From assembly GCA_030549795.1 (NCBI GenBank), contig JAUQQO010000017.1, forward strand, positions 1 to 45,276: a DNA stretch of 45,276 bases, read 5' to 3'. Position 1 is the first letter of the stretch; every line of letters starts with the position of its first letter. Of this stretch, positions 20,792-30,033 are shown piece after piece. Under the pieces are notes generated by a model. The model had not been told where the DNA came from and did not search any database. It was given only the letters and a program-made list of their open reading frames with translations. The position numbers and the translations under genes were made by a program. Source of the stretch: Pseudomonadota bacterium (GTDB taxonomy: Bacteria > Pseudomonadota > Alphaproteobacteria > Geminicoccales > Geminicoccaceae).

Positions 20792-22069
20792 ATGCGCCGT
20801 GCCGCCGGCTTGCGGCGCAGCTGGTCGTTTTTTTGCGGCCTCTTGATGTTGACCGTTGCGCTCCTTGCCGGGCCTGACGCGCGCGCCGGCGAGAGCCGGG
20901 TGCTGCGCGCGGTGCGCTTCGGCGAGGAGGGACGTTTCACCCGCATCGTCCTCGAGCTCGATCGCGCCGCCCCCTATGCGGTCACCCTCGCCCGCGACCC
21001 ACCGCGGCTGTTCGTCGATTTGCCCGCCCTCTCCTGGTCGGCCGCGGCCGATGCGCAGGCGCAGCCGCGCGGCCTTGCCCGCGCCATCCGCCCCACCCCG
21101 GCCCCGGGCGGCGGCACGCGGGTGGTGGTCGAGCTCGTCCGCCCGGCCGAACTCGTGGCCCGCTTCGCCATCCCGCCCACCTCAGCACGGCCCGGCTGGC
21201 GCCTGGTCATCGATCTCGAGCCGGAAGGGTCGGCGCGGCTGCCGCCACCCCCGCCGCCCGTGATCGTCGAGCCCAGCTTGCCCCGCCCGCGGCCCGAGAA
21301 CCTGCCGGCGCTGCTCGCCCCCGGCCCACGCCTCGACCGCCCGCCGGCGCTTCACGGCCCGAGCGACGGGTTGGCGGGTGCCCCGGGCGGACGGCCGGTG
21401 GTGGTTCTCGATCCCGGCCACGGCGGGGCGGATCCCGGCACCATCGGGGTGGACGGCCTCAAAGAGAAGGACGTCGTGTTGCAGATCGCGCTCGAGGTCG
21501 AGCGCGCGCTGCTCGCGAGCGGACGCTATGCGGTCGTGCTCACCCGCCGCGGCGACGAGGGTCTGCCCTTGCGCGAACGGGTGCGCATCGCCAACGCGGC
21601 GCAGGCGGCGGTGTTTTTGTCCCTGCACGCCGACAGCATCGCCGATCCGACGATATCCGGCGCCTCCGTCTACACCCTTTCCGAGACCGCTTCCGATGCG
21701 GAGGCGGCGGCTCTTGCCGCCAAGGAGAACAAGGCCGATGTGTTGAGCAGTGTCGACCTCTCCCGGCACGATCCCACGGTGGCCTCGATCCTCATCGACC
21801 TTGCACAGCGCGATACGATGAACAAGTCGGTCGAACTCGCGCAGGCGCTCGTCGACGAGCTGCGGAAGGTGACCCCGTTGTTGCCCAACCACCGCCGTTT
21901 CGCGGGCTTCGCGGTGTTGAAGTCGATCGAAGTGCCCTCCGCGCTCATCGAGCTCGGCTATCTCTCCAACCCGGAAGAAGCGCGGCGCCTTGTCGACCCC
22001 GCGCATCGCCGGCGCCTCGCCGCGGCGATCGTCGCTGCCATTGACCGCTTTCTCGCGCGGGTCAAATAG
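20792..22069 (+). CDS. amiC: N-acetylmuramoyl-L-alanine amidase, AMIN domain
   Basis: The 425-residue exported amidase cleaves the bond between MurNAc and the stem peptide, typically during daughter-cell separation. After a basic signal peptide (MRRAAGLRRSW then a hydrophobic core to about residue 33) comes an AMIN targeting domain (RFGEEGRFTRIVLELD...LFVDLPAL), a Pro-rich linker, and an Amidase_3 domain. Zinc and catalytic residues are visible in VLDPGHGGADPG, GLKEKD, FLSLHADS and SALIELGYLSN. A ~45-residue insertion after the SLHAD motif (SDAEAAALAAKENKADV) resembles the autoinhibitory helix of AmiC-type enzymes. An in-frame GTG at 20753 is an alternative start, but it lies against a TATAAA and has no ribosome site. 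mrcA follows after 37 bases. Confidence 0.93.
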   Translation: MRRAAGLRRSWSFFCGLLMLTVALLAGPDARAGESRVLRAVRFGEEGRFTRIVLELDRAAPYAVTLARDPPRLFVDLPALSWSAAADAQAQPRGLARAIRPTPAPGGGTRVVVELVRPAELVARFAIPPTSARPGWRLVIDLEPEGSARLPPPPPPVIVEPSLPRPRPENLPALLAPGPRLDRPPALHGPSDGLAGAPGGRPVVVLDPGHGGADPGTIGVDGLKEKDVVLQIALEVERALLASGRYAVVLTRRGDEGLPLRERVRIANAAQAAVFLSLHADSIADPTISGASVYTLSETASDAEAAALAAKENKADVLSSVDLSRHDPTVASILIDLAQRDTMNKSVELAQALVDELRKVTPLLPNHRRFAGFAVLKSIEVPSALIELGYLSNPEEARRLVDPAHRRRLAAAIVAAIDRFLARVK

Positions 22070-22106
22070 AAAGACTCGCCCGCTGATCCTTGGGACATCA
22101 CCACGC

Positions 22107-24536
22107 GTGTTCCGCCTCGCCGCCGCGTTAGCCCGTCTCCTCTTGGGCCTTCTCGTACTGGGCCTCATAGGCCTTGCGCTCGGCCTGTGGGCGCTTGAGC
22201 GGTTCGCGTTCGATCTGCCGGATTACGCCCGGCTCGCGCGCTACGAGCCGCCCACCGCCACCCGCATCCATGCCGGGGATGGGCGGCTGCTTGCCGAATA
22301 TGCGCGGGAAAAGCGGGTCTTTGTGCCGATCGAGGCCATTCCCACGCGCGTTCAGCAAGCCTTCATCGCCGCCGAAGACCAGCATTTCTGGTGGCACTTC
22401 GGCCTCGATCCCTTAGGCATTTTGCGCGCTGCGATCGAGAATGTCCGCCGCTTGCAAGAGGGCGAGCGCCCGCAAGGCGGCTCCACCATCACTCAACAAG
22501 TCGCCAAAAATTTCTTTTTGACCAACGAAGTCACGCTCGAGCGCAAGATCAAAGAGGCGATCCTGGCACTTCGGCTCGAGCGCACCTTCAGCAAGGAAAA
22601 GATCCTCGAACTCTATTTGAACGAGATCTTCTTGGGCGCCCGCTCCTACGGGGTGGCGGCAGCGGCGCTTTCCTACTTCGGAAAATCTCTAGACGAGCTC
22701 ACGCTCGCCGAAACCGCCTTCCTCGCCGCTCTGCCCAAGGCACCGGCGCGCTACGACCCGATCAAGAATCCGGAGGCGGCACGCGCCCGCCGCGACTATG
22801 TCCTCAAGCGCATGCTGGATGACGGCTATATCGACCGCGCCGAATATGACGCGGCGCGCGCCGAGCCGATCGTGGTTCGCCGGCGCAGCGAGGAAGAGTT
22901 CGTCTCGGCCGGTTTCTTCACCGAGGAGGTACGCCGCCAGCTGGTCGAGCGGCTGGGCGAAGCCGGGTTCTACGAGGGCGGTCTCTCGGTGCGCACCACC
23001 CTCGAGCCGCGCTTGCAGGCGATCGCCGATCGCGCGCTTCGCGATGGCCTTGCGGCCTACGACCGCCGCCAGGGCTTCCGCGGCCCGCTCGCGCAGCTGG
23101 ATGTGAACGCACCCGATCTGCTCGCGCGCTTGCAGCGCATCGATCCCGGCTTCGAGCTCATGCACTGGAAGCTCGCGGTGGTGCGCGCGGTCGAGCGCGA
23201 CGGCGCGCGGCTGCTCGTGGCCGACGGCAGCGAGGGCCTCTTGCCGCTGGCCGAGCTCGCCTGGGCGCGCAAGCGCGATGCCCAGGGCCGGCTCGGGCCG
23301 CCGATCCGGGATGCCCGCCAGGTGCTTTCCGTCGGCGATGTCGTGCTCGTCGAGCCGCTCGCCCGCGCACCCGGCCAGTTCGGCTTGCGGCAGCGGCCGG
23401 AAGTGGAAGGGGCGCTGGTTGCCCTCGATCCCCACACCGGACGGGTGCTCGCGATGAGTGGTGGCTTCAGCTTCCGCGAGAGCCAGTTCAACCGCGCCAC
23501 CCAGGCGCGCCGCCAGGCCGGCTCGGCGTTTAAGCCCTTCGTCTACTTGGCCGCGCTCGAGGCCGGCTACACGCCCTCCTCGATCGTGCTCGATGCCCCG
23601 ATCGTCATCGACCAGGGCCCGGGGCTGCCCAAATGGCGGCCGGAGAACTATGGGCAGGACTATCTCGGCCCGACGACGCTGCGGGTGGGCCTCGAGAAGT
23701 CGCGCAATCTCATGACCGTGCGGCTCGCCCAGGACATCGGCATGGAGCGCATCCTCGACGTCGCCCGCCGCTTCGGCATCGACCGCGGGCTCGAGCCCTA
23801 TCTTTCGAGCGCGCTTGGGGCCAACGAGGTCACCCCGCTTGCCCTCACCACCGCCTATGCCATGCTCGTCAACGGTGGGCGCAAGATCGAACCCTATCTC
23901 GTCGAGCACATCCAAGACCGCCGCGGGCGCACGCTGTTTCGCCGCGATGGGCGCGATTGCCCCGAGTGCCGGGACGTGCCCTGGCGCGGCCAGCCGCCGC
24001 CCGAGCTCGACGATCCCCGCCCCTTCGTCGCCGATCCGCGCCATGCCTATCAGATGGTGCTCATGCTCCAAGGGGTCACCGAGCGGGGAACAGCGGCGGC
24101 AGCGCGCAGCCTCGGACGGCCGCTTGCCGGCAAGACCGGCACCACCAACGATTCCAAGGATGCCTGGTTCGTGGGCTTCTCGCCCGACCTCGTGGTCGGC
24201 GTCTTCGTCGGCTTCGATCAGCCCAAGAGCTTGGGTCCGCGCGAGACCGGGGCATCGGTGGCGCTGCCGATCTGGATGGCGTTTATGAAAGAGGCGCTCG
24301 AGGGTGTGCCCCCCACCCCCTTCCGCACACCGCCCGGGGTGCATCTCGTGCTCGTCGATGCCGCGACGGGCCAGCGCCCGGGCCCGGACACCAAGGTGGT
24401 GATCTCGGAGGCTTTCCTTCCCGGCACCGAGCCGGTAAGCAGCCGCCCGCCGGTGGACGGCCTGGGCGAAGCGCCGCCCGGGCGCGAGGGGCCCGCACGG
24501 CAGCCCGTGCTGCCCGGTCCGGGCGGCCTCTATTGA
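22107..24536 (+). CDS. mrcA: Penicillin-binding protein 1A, bifunctional transglycosylase/transpeptidase
   Basis: The 809-residue inner-membrane protein polymerises and cross-links peptidoglycan. It has one N-terminal membrane anchor (about 8-32), a GT51 domain with [22 protein letters not shown] and [12 protein letters not shown], an OB-like insertion ([12 protein letters not shown]), and a transpeptidase domain with SAFK (catalytic Ser in [10 protein letters not shown]), SRN and [13 protein letters not shown]. The tail is Pro/Gly-rich. The GTG start at 22107 gives a short cytoplasmic N-terminus; the open frame extends into amiC but those residues do not look like protein. It forms an operon with amiC upstream and prfB 54 bases downstream, an order common in alphaproteobacteria. 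Confidence 0.95.
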   Translation: MFRLAAALARLLLGLLVLGLIGLALGLWALERFAFDLPDYARLARYEPPTATRIHAGDGRLLAEYAREKRVFVPIEAIPTRVQQAFIAAEDQHFWWHFGLDPLGILRAAIENVRRLQEGERPQGGSTITQQVAKNFFLTNEVTLERKIKEAILALRLERTFSKEKILELYLNEIFLGARSYGVAAAALSYFGKSLDELTLAETAFLAALPKAPARYDPIKNPEAARARRDYVLKRMLDDGYIDRAEYDAARAEPIVVRRRSEEEFVSAGFFTEEVRRQLVERLGEAGFYEGGLSVRTTLEPRLQAIADRALRDGLAAYDRRQGFRGPLAQLDVNAPDLLARLQRIDPGFELMHWKLAVVRAVERDGARLLVADGSEGLLPLAELAWARKRDAQGRLGPPIRDARQVLSVGDVVLVEPLARAPGQFGLRQRPEVEGALVALDPHTGRVLAMSGGFSFRESQFNRATQARRQAGSAFKPFVYLAALEAGYTPSSIVLDAPIVIDQGPGLPKWRPENYGQDYLGPTTLRVGLEKSRNLMTVRLAQDIGMERILDVARRFGIDRGLEPYLSSALGANEVTPLALTTAYAMLVNGGRKIEPYLVEHIQDRRGRTLFRRDGRDCPECRDVPWRGQPPPELDDPRPFVADPRHAYQMVLMLQGVTERGTAAAARSLGRPLAGKTGTTNDSKDAWFVGFSPDLVVGVFVGFDQPKSLGPRETGASVALPIWMAFMKEALEGVPPTPFRTPPGVHLVLVDAATGQRPGPDTKVVISEAFLPGTEPVSSRPPVDGLGEAPPGREGPARQPVLPGPGGLY

Positions 24537-24590
24537 CCCACGTCGAAAAAGCCCCACTTCGCGGAAAGCACGAGAGGAGAGAAAGCGACC

Positions 24591-25722
24591 ATGCGCGCCG
24601 AGCTCGCCCGCCACATCGAGCCCATCCGTGAGGGACTGGCGCTTTTGCGGAGGCATCTTTGACTGGGACAACGCCCTTGCCCGCCTGGCCGAACTCGATT
24701 CGCTGAGCGAGGATCCCAAGCTCTGGGACAAGCCCGAGAAGGCCCAGGCGCTGTTGCGCGAGCGCACGCGGCTTGCCGAGGCGATCGAGCGGCAGCGTAA
24801 GCTCGAGCAGCGCCTTGACGATGCCGTCGCGCTTGCCGAACTGGCCGAAGCCGAGGGCGATGAGGCGACGCTCGCCGATCTCGAGCGCGAGCTCGAAGCG
24901 CTGCACCGCGAGGTCGAGAAGGCGCAGCTGCGGGCTTTGCTCTCCGGTGAGGCCGATGCCAACGACTGCTATCTCGAAGTGAACGCCGGCGCCGGGGGTA
25001 CCGAGTCCTGCGATTGGGCCGAGATGCTGTTGCGCATGTATGTGCGCTGGGCCGAACACCACGGCTATACCGTGGAATGGGTGGAAGAAACCCCGGGCGA
25101 AGAGGCGGGCATCAAATCCGCCACCATCAAGATCAAGGGCGAGAACGCCTATGGTTGGCTTAAGACCGAATCGGGCGTGCACAGGCTCGTGCGCATTTCG
25201 CCCTTCGACAGCCAGGCGCGCCGCCACACGAGCTTTGCGAGCGTGTGGGTCTATCCGGTGATCGACGACCGCATCCAGATCGAGATCAACGAAAAAGACC
25301 TGCGCATCGACACCTATCGCGCTTCCGGTGCGGGCGGCCAGCATGTCAACCGCACCGATTCGGCGGTGCGCATCACCCATCTGCCCACCGGCATCGTGGT
25401 CGCCTGCCAAAGCGACCGCAGCCAGCACCGCAACCGCGCGATGGCGATGGAAATGCTCAAAGCGCGGCTCTACGAGCTCGAGCTGCAGAAGCGGCGCGCC
25501 GAACAGGAGGCGACGGAAGCGCAAAAGACCGACATCGCCTTCGGCCATCAGATCCGCTCCTACGTTCTGCACCCCTACAAGCTCGTCAAAGATCTGCGCA
25601 CCGGGGTGGAGACCTCCGACACCCAAGCTGTGCTCGATGGCGACATCGATCGCTTCTTGGAAGCCGCGCTTGCAGCGGGTGTCGGCAACAAGCGGCCCGA
25701 AGAAGCGCGCGCCAACGCATAA
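24591..25722 (+). CDS. prfB: Peptide chain release factor 2 (programmed +1 frameshift)
   Basis: RF2 ends translation at UGA and UAA codons. The gene starts at ATG 24591, read for 23 codons to an in-frame TGA at 24660-24662; a +1 shift at CTT-TGA-C then joins the main frame from GAC 24661, giving about 376 residues in all, the normal RF2 length. The RF2 codon-recognition tripeptide is present (RISPFDS) and the catalytic GGQ occurs in [15 protein letters not shown]. The ATG follows GAGGAGAGAAAG. A single continuous open frame beginning at GTG 24628 would miss the N-terminal helix. It lies between mrcA and guaA on the same strand. Confidence 0.95.
24649..24663 (+). promoter_or_regulatory. prfB: prfB programmed frameshift site
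   Basis: GGAGG at 24649-24653, a three-base spacer, the slippery CTT at 24657-24659 and TGA at 24660-24662 followed by C reproduce the classical RF2 autoregulatory frameshift signal with its exact spacing. Low RF2 slows termination at this TGA and favours the shift. Confidence 0.93.
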
Positions 25723-25736
25723 GAAAGCACTCTTCC

Positions 25737-27281
25737 GTGCACGAAAAAGTTCTTATCCTCGATTACGGCTCGCAATATACGCAGTTGATCGCGCGCCGGC
25801 TGCGCGAGCTGCGCGTTTATTGTGAGATCCATCCCTGCACCTGGCCGGAGGCGGCGATCCGCGCCTTTGCGCCAAAAGCCATAGTCCTCTCGGGCGGCCC
25901 GGCCTCGGCTTTCGAGGAGGAGAGCCCCAAGCTTCCGCCGGTTGTCCTCGAGCTGGGTGTCCCGGTGCTCGGCATCTGCTACGGCGAGCAGCTCTTGTGC
26001 GCCGCTTTGGGCGGCCGCGTGGCACCGGCTCAGACGCGCGAGTTCGGCCCCGCCGAGATCGAGCTCGTGCGCGAATCCCCGCTCTTCGACGGCATTTTGC
26101 GGGTGGGTGAGCGCGCGCGGGTGTGGATGAGCCACGGCGATCGCGTGATCGCTTTGCCCGCGGGCTTCGTCGCCCTCGCCCAGAGCCCGGCTTCTCCCTT
26201 CGCCGCCATCGCCCATGAGGAGCGCCGCATCTTCGGGGTACAGTTCCATCCCGAAGTCGCCCACACCCCCATTGGCAAGGATCTCTTGGCCAATTTCTGT
26301 TTCCGCATCGCGCGTCTTGCCGGCGACTGGTCGATGGCCGCCTTTCGCACCGAAGCGGTGGCCAAGATCCGCGCCCAAGTGGATGACGGCCGCGTGCTTT
26401 TGGGGCTCTCGGGTGGCGTCGATTCGGCGGTGGCGGCGCTTTTGCTCCATGAGGCGATCGGCGAGCGCCTTACCTGCGTGTTCGTCGACACCGGGCTGTT
26501 GCGGTTGGGCGAAGCCCAAGAAGTGGTGGCGCTCTTTCGCGGCCACTTCAACATCCCCTTGATCGCGGTCGATGCCGGCCAACGCTTCCTCGCCGCACTT
26601 TCCGGGATCACCGATCCAGAAGAAAAGCGCAAGACGATCGGCCGCGTCTTCATCGACGTCTTCGAAGAAGAAGCGCGCAAGCTCGGGAAGATCGATTTTC
26701 TTGCGCAAGGCACGCTCTATCCGGATGTGATCGAGAGCGTTTCCTTTCGCGGCCCGTCCGCGACCATCAAGTCCCACCACAATGTCGGTGGGCTGCCCGA
26801 GCGCATGCAGCTGCGGTTGGTCGAGCCCTTGCGCGAGCTCTTCAAGGATGAAGTGCGCGAGCTCGGCCGCGAAATGGGCCTGCCGGAGGCCTTCGTCGGC
26901 CGCCATCCCTTCCCCGGTCCGGGGCTCGCGGTGCGCATCTTGGGCGAGGTCACGGCCGAGCGCGTCGCGCTGTTGCAAAAGGCTGATGCGATCTTCCTCG
27001 AGGAGATCCGCAAAGCCGGTCTTTACGACCGCATCTGGCAGGCGTTCGCGGTGTTGTTGCCGGTGCGTTCGGTCGGGGTGATGGGCGATCAGCGCACCTA
27101 CGAGCAAGCGCTGATCTTGCGCGCGGTCACGAGCGAAGACGGGATGACCGCCGATGTCTTTTCGTTCGACGTGGAGTTTCTCGCCCGCGTCGCCAACCGC
27201 ATCGTCAACGAGGTGCGCGGCATCAACCGCGTCGCTTACGACGTCACCTCCAAACCCCCCGGCACCATCGAGTGGGAATGA
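25737..27281 (+). CDS. guaA: GMP synthase (glutamine-hydrolysing)
   Basis: The 514-residue cytoplasmic enzyme converts XMP, ATP and glutamine to GMP. The N-terminal glutamine amidotransferase has the nucleophile Cys81 in GICYGEQ and the His-Glu pair in [11 protein letters not shown]. The ATP pyrophosphatase domain carries [15 protein letters not shown], and the C-terminal dimerisation domain carries [18 protein letters not shown] and ends with KPPGTIEWE, as in the family. The GTG start at 25737 ([16 protein letters not shown]) is the only one fitting the amidotransferase N-terminus; the ribosome site is weak. It follows prfB by 14 bases. The 3' end of guaA is a known genomic-island insertion site in other bacteria, and accessory genes follow here. 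Confidence 0.96.
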   Translation: MHEKVLILDYGSQYTQLIARRLRELRVYCEIHPCTWPEAAIRAFAPKAIVLSGGPASAFEEESPKLPPVVLELGVPVLGICYGEQLLCAALGGRVAPAQTREFGPAEIELVRESPLFDGILRVGERARVWMSHGDRVIALPAGFVALAQSPASPFAAIAHEERRIFGVQFHPEVAHTPIGKDLLANFCFRIARLAGDWSMAAFRTEAVAKIRAQVDDGRVLLGLSGGVDSAVAALLLHEAIGERLTCVFVDTGLLRLGEAQEVVALFRGHFNIPLIAVDAGQRFLAALSGITDPEEKRKTIGRVFIDVFEEEARKLGKIDFLAQGTLYPDVIESVSFRGPSATIKSHHNVGGLPERMQLRLVEPLRELFKDEVRELGREMGLPEAFVGRHPFPGPGLAVRILGEVTAERVALLQKADAIFLEEIRKAGLYDRIWQAFAVLLPVRSVGVMGDQRTYEQALILRAVTSEDGMTADVFSFDVEFLARVANRIVNEVRGINRVAYDVTSKPPGTIEWE

Positions 27282-27311
27282 GGCTCCCGCTCTCGAGCCC
27301 CGCGCTTGGAT

Positions 27312-27728
27312 TCAATCGACGCCTTGGCTGGCGAGGAACAGCGACTTCTCGAGTGCAGCGAAGAACTGTTGATAAGGCTGGGGTTCTTCGACCGCTTCGA
27401 GGTTGTACTGGGCGTTTGCGCGCACGACTACCCGATCCGTGCCTCGTGGCGTAACGGTAACGGTCATGCGAAGCGCGTATCGTTCGAGCTTGGTCGCGCT
27501 CACGGTGCCGAGCACGGCATCGGCCTTGTCGATGACGAAACCCAAATCTTGCAAAGTTGCGATGACCGCACGGAGCACGCGTTCGCGATCAGGGGTCTCG
27601 AATTGTCGTGCCTGATATTGGCGCAGCTGCACTTGGGTAGCACCGGTGGCTAGAACTTGTTGGCGGGAATCGATCTGACATGCCGCCACTAACACGGAAG
27701 TTAATATAGCAATTAACAATCGATACAT
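27312..27728 (-). CDS. Lipoprotein of unknown function, paralogue of the gene upstream
   Basis: The 138-residue product has a lipoprotein signal peptide (MYRLLIAILTSVLVAAC, lipobox VAAC). The mature part contains QYQARQFETPDRERVL, ATLQDLGFVIDKADAVLG and a C-terminal PYQQFFAALEKSLFL. Each of these has a counterpart in the gene at 27728-28258 (LQTRVYPTDNEAQVL, ALLQDLGFTITETSAPLG, LYREFFDRLSKALFL), so the two are paralogues. I recall such genes in small clusters in several proteobacteria, with no known function. Start and upstream stop overlap as TGATG, so translation is coupled. It converges on guaA with 30 bases between. Local G+C is low (26 of 60 bases at 27661-27720). Confidence 0.75.
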   Translation of the reverse strand: MYRLLIAILTSVLVAACQIDSRQQVLATGATQVQLRQYQARQFETPDRERVLRAVIATLQDLGFVIDKADAVLGTVSATKLERYALRMTVTVTPRGTDRVVVRANAQYNLEAVEEPQPYQQFFAALEKSLFLASQGVD

Positions 27729-28258
27729 CAAATCGTCTCCGCCTCCAAGAACAACGCTTTGCTGAGTCGGTCGAAGAACTCCCTGTAAAGCGACGGTTCG
27801 TAGAGCCCCTCGATCTTGGAGACGCGCCCCCGCGTGTCCCTCACGATCCGCTGAAAGGTGACTCGAACCGCGGTTCCGGAGCGCTCACCGGTTAACCTTT
27901 GAGTGACTACCGAACACCGAATTGTTTGGTCCTTGTCGACTGGCATGACCACGCCGAATAGGATCGCCATCGCAATCGCACCGGCGATTTGCGCAGCTTC
28001 TCTCGCGTCGCGCTCTTTGGATCCGACCACCACTCCCAGAGGAGCCGAGGTCTCCGTTATCGTGAAGCCCAAATCCTGTAGAAGGGCGAGCGAGGCGTTG
28101 AGAACCTGCGCCTCGTTGTCTGTCGGATACACCCTGGTCTGGAGCTGACGCCGTTCCAAGCTCTGGGGCACGAGGGCCAGTGCGTCGGCCGGTATCCGCT
28201 CTGTGCACGCCCCGCACGCAATAATTCCCAAAAGACTGATGACACCGCGTCGATGCAT
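27728..28258 (-). CDS. Lipoprotein of unknown function with Gly/Ala-rich insertion
   Basis: The 176-residue product begins MHRRGVISLLGIIAC, a lipoprotein signal peptide with IIAC or CGAC as lipobox. It shares the LQDLGF core and the FFDRLSKALFLEAE ending with the downstream gene, but carries an extra hydrophobic stretch (about residues 88-105, AAQIAGAIAMAILFGVVMP) and a strand-rich segment (TAVRVTFQRIVRDTRGRV). The hydrophobic stretch could insert in a membrane or form an internal helix. GAGGTTGTGA just before the ATG provides the ribosome site and is part of a 20-bp tandem duplication at the junction with the gene upstream. It is the middle gene of a three-gene operon. Confidence 0.75.
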   Translation of the reverse strand: MHRRGVISLLGIIACGACTERIPADALALVPQSLERRQLQTRVYPTDNEAQVLNASLALLQDLGFTITETSAPLGVVVGSKERDAREAAQIAGAIAMAILFGVVMPVDKDQTIRCSVVTQRLTGERSGTAVRVTFQRIVRDTRGRVSKIEGLYEPSLYREFFDRLSKALFLEAETI

Positions 28259-28289
28259 TCACAACCTCGTTGATGCATTCAGAACCTCG
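28252..28289 (-). repeat. 20-bp tandem duplication at a gene junction
   Basis: Two copies of GATGCATTCAxAACCTCG (plus-strand reading) begin at 28252 and 28272, differing at one of 18 positions. On the coding (minus) strand each copy holds GAGGTTxTGAATG, so the ribosome site, a TGA and an ATG are duplicated. The first TGA ends the upstream lipoprotein and the second ATG starts the next. Only the second ATG is in frame with the downstream gene. Confidence 0.75.
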
Positions 28290-28743
28290 AAGTGTGATAA
28301 GCGAAATCGCGCACCCTTTGATTTTCGTCGAACTTGATGATAACCGTGAGCGTCCGTTGCGAGGTCGACCGCGCTCCGGCCTCTCCCGCAAAGCCAGCGC
28401 CGCCTCCAGCGGCCAATAATCCAGCGCCCACCAGCCCGCCTAACACCAACGTTCCGATCCCGCCTCTAGATTCCGAGTAAATCGTTTCTGTTGCCACCTT
28501 GTCGTAGATCCACACCTCCCGCCGTTTTTCGTCGGTCGACACGATGTTCGGAGATCCGAGCACCGCCGCGACTTCTGCTCCGCTCATACCGACTCGGATC
28601 TCTCTTTGGACGCGACCGACCGTCAGCGCTTCGCCATCCTTGGCACCGCGAACCTGTTCGGCATGGTATTGAGCGCTGCAGCTCGCCGCGAGCGCGGAGA
28701 TGATGGCCATCGTCCAACGTCTGAAGCCGGATGGAGCACTCAC
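28279..28743 (-). CDS. BamE/OmlA-like lipoprotein with glycine-rich segment
   Basis: The 154-residue product from GTG 28743 has an N-terminal export signal ending MAIISALAASC, a lipobox-like site. Residues ~43-85 resemble an SmpA/OmlA (BamE) domain: VQREIRVGMSGAEVAAVLGSPNIVS, then REVWIYDKV. A Gly/Ala-rich hydrophobic stretch follows (about 95-122, IGTLVLGGLVGAGLLAAGGG), and a strand pair (LTVIIKFDENQRVRDFAYH) that completes the BamE-like fold. It is not the housekeeping bamE, which lacks the glycine-rich insertion. ATG 28710 is an alternative start; AAGGGA 11 bases before the GTG favours the longer form. It leads the operon of three lipoproteins, 20 bases before the next gene. Confidence 0.72.
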   Translation of the reverse strand: MSAPSGFRRWTMAIISALAASCSAQYHAEQVRGAKDGEALTVGRVQREIRVGMSGAEVAAVLGSPNIVSTDEKRREVWIYDKVATETIYSESRGGIGTLVLGGLVGAGLLAAGGGAGFAGEAGARSTSQRTLTVIIKFDENQRVRDFAYHTSRF

Positions 28744-29096
28744 GGTATTCGATGTTCCCTTATCTCTCGCTTACGAGAACTATTATTACTTAGATTTCAG
28801 GACAAGGCAAGACGCTCGGCACCTCCCAGACCGGATCGTGAGGAAGCACGTTGCTGCCTTGCACCAGCAAACGATGGTACTCTTGGACAGCTCTGCGAAC
28901 CTCAGGAGCCCGCGGGCGCCGAGCGATTTCTAAAGCCCGCGTGTGCGATAGTTTCGCAGAAGACGCCAGAGCCTCGGGAAGGATAGCACGCACTGCATTC
29001 GCACTAGCTCGACCGTCGATGCTGTTAGAGCGATCCTTTAACGTTCACGATCGCTCCGCCCCCCGGCAACGGCAGCCTCGATCGGCTCCTGCAGGC
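28744..29096. other. Low-G+C intergenic region upstream of the lipoprotein operon
   Basis: These 353 bases hold the promoter candidate of the lipoprotein operon at the left and A+T-rich DNA (23 G/C of 60 at 28741-28800). A 67-codon minus-strand frame at 28790-28993 (MRAILPEALASSAKLS...) has plausible amino-acid composition but overlaps the promoter and has no recognised homologue or ribosome site; it may be the eroded end of a lost gene. Confidence 0.45.
28783..28810 (-). promoter_or_regulatory. Candidate promoter of the three-lipoprotein operon
   Basis: On the minus strand TTGCCT (28810-28805) and TAATAA (28788-28783) are separated by 16 bases, about 40 bases before the GTG start. A small CTCG-TAAG-CGAG hairpin lies in the presumed leader. 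It stands out because the surrounding genome has few A+T-rich hexamers. Confidence 0.55.
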
Positions 29097-30005
29097 TCAA
29101 GCGGCTATCGGTGCGCGCGTGCTCCCGCGCTCTAATGCCGCGAGCAGGCGCGCCCTCTCTCGCGCGCTCAGCGGTGCGCCGAAAGACGCGCCCATGAAGG
29201 CATCGAGGGCTTGCCAAGCGATGGGCGCCCGCGCCGATCGGGCGTCGGGACCGACCCAGTGTACGGCCGAAGCAGCCTGCGCGCGCTCTTCGAGCCCTGC
29301 CTGGCCCAAGCCGAGGGCCTCGCGCACCACCTCGCCCAGAAGGGCCTCGCGCGCATCCTCCGCCGCCTGCGCCGCCTTCTCCTGCGCGCGCCCATACGAG
29401 GGCACTCGGCGCCCATCCCCGGCTTCCGCGGTGGCCCGTACCGCCCTTTGAGCCGCCCCTGGGGTGGGAGCCGAAGCGGTCGCACCCGCAGCCGCACCTT
29501 CGGCCTTTTGTGCTTCGAACGCCACCTCAGCCGCGCCCTCGCGCGCTGCGCTTAGCGCGACCTGTGCGCGAAGCGCACGCGCCGCGAGTCGGCGGGCGAA
29601 GGCGAGCTCGGCCAAGGCCCGCCTGCGATCGCGCTCGATGCGCGCGCGGTAGCGGATCAAGGTGGCGAGCTGCGGCAAACCCGCGGTCGGTTCGCCCGCG
29701 ATCAACGCCGCAGTGAGTCGGCTCTCGAGCGCTTCCAGCCTGCGCTCGCGCCAGATCGCGGCGACGAGCTTGTCGACTGCAGCTGCTTCCGCCTCATCGC
29801 GCGGGGCAAAGCGCGCCATCCAAGAGGCGCGCAAGCGGCGAAACGCGCGCGCTTCGCCGGGCAGGAGAACGAAGCGGCCGATGAGCCCGTGGCGGGTGGC
29901 GGCGCGGGCGATGCGCGCGCGGCCTTCCTGTGTGCGCGGACCGCGCGAGCGGGCGCCGTTTCGGCGCGAGGTTTCGGATTGGGCCGAGGTGGGGTTGGCG
30001 GGCAT
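29097..30005 (-). CDS. Protein of a widespread unknown family (NGARSRGPRT.EG...RHGL)
   Basis: The 302-residue product starts with NGARSRGPRTQEGRARIARA and TRHGLIGRFVLLPGE. From memory this signature opens a family of unknown function frequent in acidobacteria, planctomycetes and some proteobacteria (NAxxSTGPxTxEGKxxxxxNAxxHGL). It continues with F..LRASWMARFAPRDEAEAAAVDKLVAAIWRERRLEALE, the conserved helical region, and then a long Ala/Arg-rich tail unlike the family core. No enzyme motif is visible. ATG 30005 with AGGAAG is chosen; the ATG at 30035 overlaps the -10 box of the promoter and so cannot be the start of a transcript from it. It is divergent from the NTPase remnant. Confidence 0.65.
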   Translation of the reverse strand: MPANPTSAQSETSRRNGARSRGPRTQEGRARIARAATRHGLIGRFVLLPGEARAFRRLRASWMARFAPRDEAEAAAVDKLVAAIWRERRLEALESRLTAALIAGEPTAGLPQLATLIRYRARIERDRRRALAELAFARRLAARALRAQVALSAAREGAAEVAFEAQKAEGAAAGATASAPTPGAAQRAVRATAEAGDGRRVPSYGRAQEKAAQAAEDAREALLGEVVREALGLGQAGLEERAQAASAVHWVGPDARSARAPIAWQALDAFMGASFGAPLSARERARLLAALERGSTRAPIAA

Positions 30006-30033
30006 GGCGGCTTCCTGCGCTGCTGCGCGGTTC

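Noticed and set aside
22689-24962. A 757-codon minus-strand open frame antisense to mrcA and prfB
   Set aside because: It lies opposite PBP1A with intact GT51 and transpeptidase motifs; the translation is low complexity.
24628-25722. prfB as a single uninterrupted frame from GTG 24628
   Set aside because: The ATG at 24591 with a good ribosome site and a canonical frameshift signal gives the full RF2 N-terminus.
28790-28993. A 67-codon minus-strand frame upstream of the lipoprotein operon
   Set aside because: It covers the operon promoter and lacks a ribosome site and any family resemblance; kept only as a possible relic.
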